Assembly (NCBI RefSeq): GCF_005887115.1
Contig: NZ_PNCJ01000056.1
Location: 1-64,000 of the forward strand
DNA from: Pseudoalteromonas rubra
GTDB taxonomy: Bacteria; Pseudomonadota; Gammaproteobacteria; Enterobacterales; Alteromonadaceae
Length of the DNA: 64,000 bases
Direction: 5' to 3'
Position numbers and translations under genes: made by a program. How positions within the stretch are numbered: the first letter of the stretch is position 1; each line of letters begins with the position of its first letter. Positions 59,414-64,000 of the stretch are shown here, in pieces. The notes below the pieces were generated by a model, which made no database searches, was not told the DNA's origin, and worked only from the letters and a program-made list of their open reading frames with translations.

Positions 59414-59872
59414 ATGGCAGATTACAAACGCTGGCTGGATGACTTTTCAGTGTGGCTGAAAGACGTCAAAGAGCATGAGCTTAAAAAGCTGGTCAAAGAG
59501 TTTATGGACGCTCAGCAAGCGCTGAAGCAGCTGTCCAAAGATAAATTGGCCGATTATCGCTATTATCTCAAACGCGACCTGGCTCACCTGAGCGAACACA
59601 AAGACCATTATGACGATGTAGCCTGGGAGGAGCTTAAGGCCAGTGTGATGTTCGAACTGGCTCAGCTGGAGGACCGCACGCAGCTTGAATGGCAGGCATT
59701 AGTACAAGACTTTCAACACGATGGCATCTACAAACAAGGGGAATGGATAGCATTGGGGCAATTAGTGTGTAAAAATTGCGGCCATAAAACGAATGTCTAT
59801 TATGCGTTGGAAATTCCGTCGTGCAGCGAATGTGGGCACGGTGAGTTTGCTCGTAAGGCACTTACCCCTTAA
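59414..59872 (+). CDS. ybeL: YbeL-like zinc ribbon protein (DUF1451)
   Basis: The 152-residue protein is mostly charged alpha-helix (about 1-105), followed by a C-terminal zinc ribbon with Cys119, Cys122, Cys137 and Cys140 (VCKNCGHKTNVYY; PSCSECGHGEF). This is the layout of E. coli YbeL, which also lies next to leuS. Its function is unknown. The ATG at 59414 has GGGAGG upstream. It is divergent from leuS by 209 bp. Confidence 0.9.
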   Translation: MADYKRWLDDFSVWLKDVKEHELKKLVKEFMDAQQALKQLSKDKLADYRYYLKRDLAHLSEHKDHYDDVAWEELKASVMFELAQLEDRTQLEWQALVQDFQHDGIYKQGEWIALGQLVCKNCGHKTNVYYALEIPSCSECGHGEFARKALTP

Positions 59873-59925
59873 TCACAGCCCCGTGTGCAAGTGTCGCGCG
59901 GCCGGCCAAGAGAAAGAAGTTAGGA

Positions 59926-62361
59926 ATGACGAAAACCATTAAGCCTTTGAGCAGCGAACAGCTGGCTCCGAGTGTGTCTTTGCCACACATCTCCACCTGC
60001 ATGCAAAACCCCTATCCGGATCCTTTGCCTTTTATCGGCCAGAACCGGGCGCAAAGTGCGCTTGATTTCGCGCTGGGCATGGAGCTGCCGGGTTACAACG
60101 TATTTGTCATGGGCGAAGCGGCAACCGGGCGCTTTACTATGGTCAAAGACAAACTCGAAGCACACTGCAAAACCCGCCCCACACCCAAAGAATGGTTGTA
60201 TGTCAATAACTACGACGACCACAGAGAACCTATTGCCTTGTTTATGCAGGCGGGCGAGAGCAAAGTACTGGCTGATGACATTGATTCCTTCTTAGATGAA
60301 GTGGTCGATACGTTTCCTGCGGCCTTTGATAACCCCGGTTACCAGCGCAAGAAAAAATCGCTCGACAGAGACTTTGACAATAAATACAACGCCGCCCTGA
60401 GCGCGGTGGAAGAGCTGGCTGCGAAGAAAAGCGTTGCCATGATGGAAGAAAAAGGGGTGGTGAGTTTTGCCCCTGTGGTGGATGGCAAAGCGCTTGATGA
60501 CGCCGAGTTTATGGCACTGGAAGAGGCCGTGCAGGAACACTTTTTTGATGCCATTGAAAAGCTCGAAGATTGCCTGATTGAAGCACTGATTGAGTTGCCA
60601 CGCTGGAAGCGCGAATCATCAGAGAAGCTGCGCGAGCTGAAGAAAACCACCATAGAGCTGGCGACTAAGCCATTGCTCAAAGCGCTGGAACACAAGTATG
60701 CCAGTCATATTGGGGTGATCCGCTATTTGAAAGACTTGCGGGTAGAAATTGTCGATGCCGTACTCGACTGGCTGGACGATGACAGTGCTGCGGGAGATGA
60801 GAATAAAGATGACTTTGATGCTAAGGGCATGCTGAGTGATTTCTTTGCCCCGAATATTCTGGTGGAGTTCAAAGAAGGGCAGGCGGCACCGGTGGTGTAC
60901 GAGCCTAACCCGACCTTTGGTAACATCTTTGGCAAAATCGAGTATGCGAATGCGCACGGCACCTTGATCACCAGTTATCGCTCTATTCAGCCGGGAGCAC
61001 TGCACCGTGCCAACGGCGGTTACCTGATCATGGACGCCGACAAAGTGCTGGCCAATGCGCAGGTCTGGGACGGGCTCAAACTGTCTTTAAAGACGCACCA
61101 GATCAAAAACGATTTACCTTATCAGGACAGCTCAGTCGGCAGCAGTTTTACCCTTAAACCTCAGCTGATCCCCCTGGATGTGAAGATCATTCTGTTAGGC
61201 TCCCGTGACTTGTATTACACCATAGGCGAGTACGACGAAGAGTTTGGTGAGTTGTTCCGGGTGCTGGCTGATTTTGATTACTATTTGCCCGACAGCGATC
61301 GGCTGCAATATCAATTTGTTACTAAAGTGCAGGAGTACTGCGAGCAGACACTTAAGTGTACCTTAACGGGCGAAGCACTGGCGCGTTTGCTGAAGTTCAG
61401 TTATCGCCAGGCTGAACATCAGAACAAACTCTCGGCACGTTTTGCGGATGTACTTGAGCTGGTGGCAGAAGCGAGTTATTACGCCAAGCAGGACGGGCTC
61501 AGCGAAATTGATGCGCCGCATATCGACGAAGCCATCGTGGGTAAGCAATATCGCACCGGCCAGCTCAGTGAGAACATGCTCAGTGATATTGAAGAAGGCC
61601 ATACTTTGATTGCCACTGACGGTGAGGCAGTCGGTAAAGTGAACGGTCTGACGGTGCTGCATATCGGCGATACCGCCTTTGGTACGCCGGCGCGGATCAC
61701 CGCGACTGTGTATGCCGGCGCCGATGGGGTGATAGACGTGGAACGTGAAGCCGAGTTAGGTAAGTCGATCCACTCTAAAGGGGTTATGCTGCTGACCGGT
61801 TACCTGGGCAATAAATATGCGCAGAACTTTAGCCTGACGCTGAGTGCTAACATTGCGATTGAACAAAGTTATGGCTTTATTGACGGTGACAGCGCGTCGC
61901 TGGCGGAGCTGTGTGGCCTTATTTCTGCCATTACTCAGCTGCCTATCGACCAGTCACTGGCGCTGACGGGCTCCATTAACCAGCACGGTGAGGTGCAGGC
62001 CGTCGGTGGCGTGAATGAAAAAATCGAAGGCTTCTTTAAGCTGTGTAAAATGCGCGGCCTGACGGGGAAGCAGGGTGTGATCATCCCTCGTTCTAACCTG
62101 ATCAACCTGGTGCTGGATGACGAAGTGCTGGCGGCGGCTCAGCAAGGTCGCTTCCACATTTTCGCGGTCGCAACAGTCGACGAGGCGCTGTCTTTGCTGA
62201 TGCAACGTGAAGCCGGGGCGCTTACCAATGGCGAGTATCCGCAGCAGAGTATCAATGCACTGGCACTGGCCCGTTTGCAGCAAATCGCCGATGTGGTGAA
62301 TGGCGACGATAAAGACGCCGAGGGCGAAGCGCCAAACGAGCAAGAAAAAGATCATTCATAA
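59926..62361 (+). CDS. Lon-like AAA+ ATP-dependent protease
   Basis: The 811-residue protein belongs to the 'Lon-related putative protease' group. An AAA-type region (about 35-470) has a nonstandard Walker A (MGEAATGRFT, Arg for Lys) split by a long helical insertion (about 135-300). The LonC-type peptidase domain (about 555-775) keeps the Ser656-Lys699 dyad in FIDGDSASLAELCGL and VGGVNEKIEGFF. The degenerate P-loop is, as far as I recall, normal in this group. The acidic tail (about 790-811) is low complexity. It lies 53 bp after ybeL and 14 bp before the FKBP gene, so protease and isomerase are likely co-expressed. Confidence 0.9.
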   Translation: MTKTIKPLSSEQLAPSVSLPHISTCMQNPYPDPLPFIGQNRAQSALDFALGMELPGYNVFVMGEAATGRFTMVKDKLEAHCKTRPTPKEWLYVNNYDDHREPIALFMQAGESKVLADDIDSFLDEVVDTFPAAFDNPGYQRKKKSLDRDFDNKYNAALSAVEELAAKKSVAMMEEKGVVSFAPVVDGKALDDAEFMALEEAVQEHFFDAIEKLEDCLIEALIELPRWKRESSEKLRELKKTTIELATKPLLKALEHKYASHIGVIRYLKDLRVEIVDAVLDWLDDDSAAGDENKDDFDAKGMLSDFFAPNILVEFKEGQAAPVVYEPNPTFGNIFGKIEYANAHGTLITSYRSIQPGALHRANGGYLIMDADKVLANAQVWDGLKLSLKTHQIKNDLPYQDSSVGSSFTLKPQLIPLDVKIILLGSRDLYYTIGEYDEEFGELFRVLADFDYYLPDSDRLQYQFVTKVQEYCEQTLKCTLTGEALARLLKFSYRQAEHQNKLSARFADVLELVAEASYYAKQDGLSEIDAPHIDEAIVGKQYRTGQLSENMLSDIEEGHTLIATDGEAVGKVNGLTVLHIGDTAFGTPARITATVYAGADGVIDVEREAELGKSIHSKGVMLLTGYLGNKYAQNFSLTLSANIAIEQSYGFIDGDSASLAELCGLISAITQLPIDQSLALTGSINQHGEVQAVGGVNEKIEGFFKLCKMRGLTGKQGVIIPRSNLINLVLDDEVLAAAQQGRFHIFAVATVDEALSLLMQREAGALTNGEYPQQSINALALARLQQIADVVNGDDKDAEGEAPNEQEKDHS

Positions 62362-62375
62362 TTTAGGTAGTCACT

Positions 62376-62855
62376 ATGTCAACAACCAATATTATCCTTG
62401 TGCTGGTCATCGTCTTATTAGGCTGGCTGATTTTTAAAAACGGCAAACAGCAAAAACAGGCGGCGGCAGGTAACCGTATTGAGGCGGCAGAGTTTCTGGC
62501 GCAAAACGGCCAGAAACCAGGGATCACCACGACCGAGTCGGGTTTGCAATATGAAGTGTTAAACAAAGGCAACGGGACTGAGCATCCGAGCGCGACAGAC
62601 AAAGTAACCGTACATTATCATGGTACTTTACTGGATGGCTCTGTGTTCGACAGCTCCGTGGTGCGCGGTGAGTCTATCAGTTTTGGCCTGAACCAGGTTA
62701 TACCGGGCTGGACTGAGGGCGTGCAATTGATGACTGTGGGTGATAAGTTTCGCTTTTTTATCGGCCCGGATCTGGGCTACGGAGACAGGGCGGCCGGGAA
62801 AATTGCACCGGGGTCGTTGCTTATCTTCGAGGTAGAGCTGCTCGCAGTAGAATGA
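62376..62855 (+). CDS. Membrane-anchored FKBP-type peptidyl-prolyl isomerase
   Basis: The 159-residue protein has an N-terminal membrane segment (about 5-21: NIILVLVIVLLGWLIF) and a C-terminal FKBP domain (about 55-159): VTVHYHGTLLDGSVFDSS, VIPGWTEGVQLM and the end LIFEVELLAVE. The FK506-site aromatic residues are kept. It resembles FklB/FkpA-type domains. It lies 14 bp after the Lon-like gene, with a terminator right after its stop. Confidence 0.92.
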   Translation: MSTTNIILVLVIVLLGWLIFKNGKQQKQAAAGNRIEAAEFLAQNGQKPGITTTESGLQYEVLNKGNGTEHPSATDKVTVHYHGTLLDGSVFDSSVVRGESISFGLNQVIPGWTEGVQLMTVGDKFRFFIGPDLGYGDRAAGKIAPGSLLIFEVELLAVE

Positions 62856-62862
62856 AAGTAAT

Positions 62863-62889
62863 AAAAAAAGGCCGATAAGGCCTTTTTTT
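62863..62889. terminator. Bidirectional rho-independent terminator
   Basis: AAAAAAAGGCC (62863-62873) pairs with GGCCTTTTTTT (62879-62889) across a GATAA loop. It ends the Lon-like/FKBP transcript and, on the other strand, the convergent SH3 protein gene. Confidence 0.93.
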
Positions 62890-62912
62890 ATGCATATATT
62901 TTATTGCGGCTT

Positions 62913-63536
62913 TTACGCCCAACCGTCGTAGCGCTTACGTCTTGACAGCACCAGGGTGAGTATCACGCCTATTAAAATGCCTGCAAAACCAATTCCGCCA
63001 CCATAGCTCAGCAGCATGTGCTGCTCTGTTTGCGCCTTATTGCGGCTTGCCTGTACCTGAGCTTCCAGGGCTTGTTCCAGTTCGGTGATGTTGCTTTTGA
63101 GCGCTGTATTGTCTTGTTGCAGCTGTAAGTTGGCCTGCTCAAGCTGTGGGATTCTGCTCTGTAAGGTATTGAGCTGCACATTGTGATCACTCAACGCCTG
63201 GTTAGCACTTTCAAGCCTCTGGCGTAACCCCGGCTCAGAGGTGACAAACTGACTCTCGACCCAGCCTTCACGGTCTTTGTCATCTTTTATCTGAATAAAG
63301 TCGTCCTGCTCTGTATTTAGGATAGTGATCGGGGTACCCGCTTCTACCGAGCCTAGAATACGATAATTCTTGCCCGGGCCGGTGTGCATGAACAGGTATA
63401 AGTCATCGACAATATAACCGTTGTTGTCGGTTGCTGACTGCGCCGCGGTCGGCTCATCTTGCAGGTCGGTTTGCTCCGCCATTGCGCTCATAGACAGCAC
63501 AGACAGCAGCAGCGGCAAAGCGATATTTTTCAGCAT
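62913..63536 (-). CDS. YgiM-like SH3-domain inner-membrane protein (TIGR04211 type)
   Basis: The 207-residue protein has a signal peptide (MLKNIALPLLLSVLSMSAMA), a bacterial SH3 domain (about 38-100: LYLFMHTGPGKNYRILGSVE, DREGWVESQFV), a coiled coil (about 105-165, LEQANLQLQQDNTALKSNIT) and a C-terminal membrane segment (about 178-197) ending RRKRYDGWA. This matches E. coli YgiM, which lies divergently beside ygiF, the same pairing as here. The role is probably in the periplasm near the membrane; function is unknown. Confidence 0.9.
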   Translation of the reverse strand: MLKNIALPLLLSVLSMSAMAEQTDLQDEPTAAQSATDNNGYIVDDLYLFMHTGPGKNYRILGSVEAGTPITILNTEQDDFIQIKDDKDREGWVESQFVTSEPGLRQRLESANQALSDHNVQLNTLQSRIPQLEQANLQLQQDNTALKSNITELEQALEAQVQASRNKAQTEQHMLLSYGGGIGFAGILIGVILTLVLSRRKRYDGWA

Positions 63537-63822
63537 TCGCAGGCCTTAAATATTGATATCTATATAAAGTTACCAAAATAGTAGGGATTTCCCGGCACAA
63601 AGGCAAGGGGCAGGTTTTGTCCATAATTCGCTTGCAGGTCGTTTTTTGCGTGTGAATGTGGCGAGACGTGACCTTGTGTGTGCTCTTGTTTACACCTGTA
63701 ATTCACTGAACCGGTTGGTAATGGTGGTGATAATGCGCTAATAATTATTAAAAGGTTTGCAAAGTGCGGACCCTTTGTATATTTTGTGGGTTCTAAAATT
63801 ACATAGGTAAATCACACTCCTG

Positions 63823-64000
63823 ATGGACACTGAGATAGAACTGAAATTTTTGGTTTCAGACAATGAAGTTCCGCTGATCCCAGCCCTAATTACCCAGTTT
63901 GCTAAAAAAGTCAGCAATAAACCTGCTAAAAATCTAAAAAATGCTTATTTTGACACTCCCAGCCGGGAGCTACGTGCATTAGATATAGGTTTGCGTACGC
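63823..64000 (+). CDS. ygiF: CYTH-domain triphosphatase, N-terminal part (3' partial)
   Basis: The frame runs from ATG 63823 to the window edge (59 codons). It begins MDTEIELKFLVSD, with the ExExK motif of the CYTH triphosphate-tunnel fold, and continues NAYFDTPSRELRALDIGLRT. E. coli YgiF, with CYTH plus CHAD, hydrolyses inorganic triphosphate. Divergence from the ygiM-like gene supports the name. Whether a CHAD domain follows cannot be seen. Confidence 0.88.
   Translation, partial: MDTEIELKFLVSDNEVPLIPALITQFAKKVSNKPAKNLKNAYFDTPSRELRALDIGLRT

Noticed and set aside
59926-62361. Arg in place of Lys in the Walker A of the Lon-like protease as a sign of a dead ATPase
   Set aside because: As I recall, this degenerate P-loop is normal for this Lon-related group, and the Ser-Lys dyad is intact. 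It is not a special feature of this copy.

Overview
The window is chromosomal DNA of a marine gammaproteobacterium. Gene order and protein character point to Pseudoalteromonas, probably one of its larger-genome, pigmented species. The genus call is inference from conserved blocks such as fimV-truA-accD-folC-dedD-cvpA-purF and lipA-lipB-ybeD-dacA-rlpA-rodA-mrdA-rlmH-rsfS-nadD-holA-lptE-leuS. The first 38 bases contain a near-exact sequencing-adapter end, so the left edge looks like a contig end. No rRNA, tRNA, insertion sequence, CRISPR array or complete prophage was seen.

Layout. 1-7 kb is a plus-strand housekeeping block: the 3' end of fimV, then truA, accD, folC, a DedD-like SPOR gene, cvpA and purF, closed by a strong terminator. 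7-12 kb holds a Yip1-like membrane protein, miaE, lpxH, ppiB and cysS. 11.8-16.4 kb holds small unknown genes and a large secreted glycoside-hydrolase-like protein with C-terminal fibronectin type III domains. 16.7-19.6 kb is the speA-speB pair (arginine to agmatine to putrescine). 19.7-25.2 kb has a PI-PLC-like phosphodiesterase divergent from a secreted HExxH peptidase, then phaB-phaP-phaC for polyhydroxyalkanoate with no phaA. 25.8-31.7 kb has a rhodanese, an old-yellow-enzyme reductase divergent from a TetR regulator with three matching operator palindromes between them, a DUF4336 protein, a membrane-bound winged-helix protein carrying a receiver-like domain, cmoM and a NIF3-family gene.

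31.9-46.2 kb is the accessory part. It holds a VOC protein, a 53-residue double-glycine-type peptide gene, a CHAD protein, a small secreted RTX-repeat protein, a phage-type repressor/HTH pair with shared TTACGCA sites, a subtilase and an ornithine/lysine decarboxylase with short upstream ORFs. It also holds a two-gene LodA/LodB-type locus in which the oxidase is fused to an N-terminal catalase-like heme domain, and a PD40-type beta-propeller protein. 46.5-59.2 kb is a long minus-strand housekeeping run for lipoate, cell wall elongation, ribosome, NAD, replication, LPS export and leucyl-tRNA synthesis. 59.4-64 kb has a YbeL-like zinc ribbon protein, a Lon-like protease, an FKBP isomerase, a YgiM-like protein and the start of a ygiF-like CYTH gene.

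The strongest novelty candidate is the catalase-like/LodA fusion at 41483-44602. LodA-type oxidases release hydrogen peroxide, and here a heme-catalase fold sits on the same chain. It keeps the proximal heme tyrosine motif, but the usual distal histidine is not where expected. The second is the winged-helix/transmembrane/receiver protein at 29000-29908, whose simple topology would put a complete phosphoacceptor domain in the periplasm. The third is the orphan peptide gene at 32498-32659.
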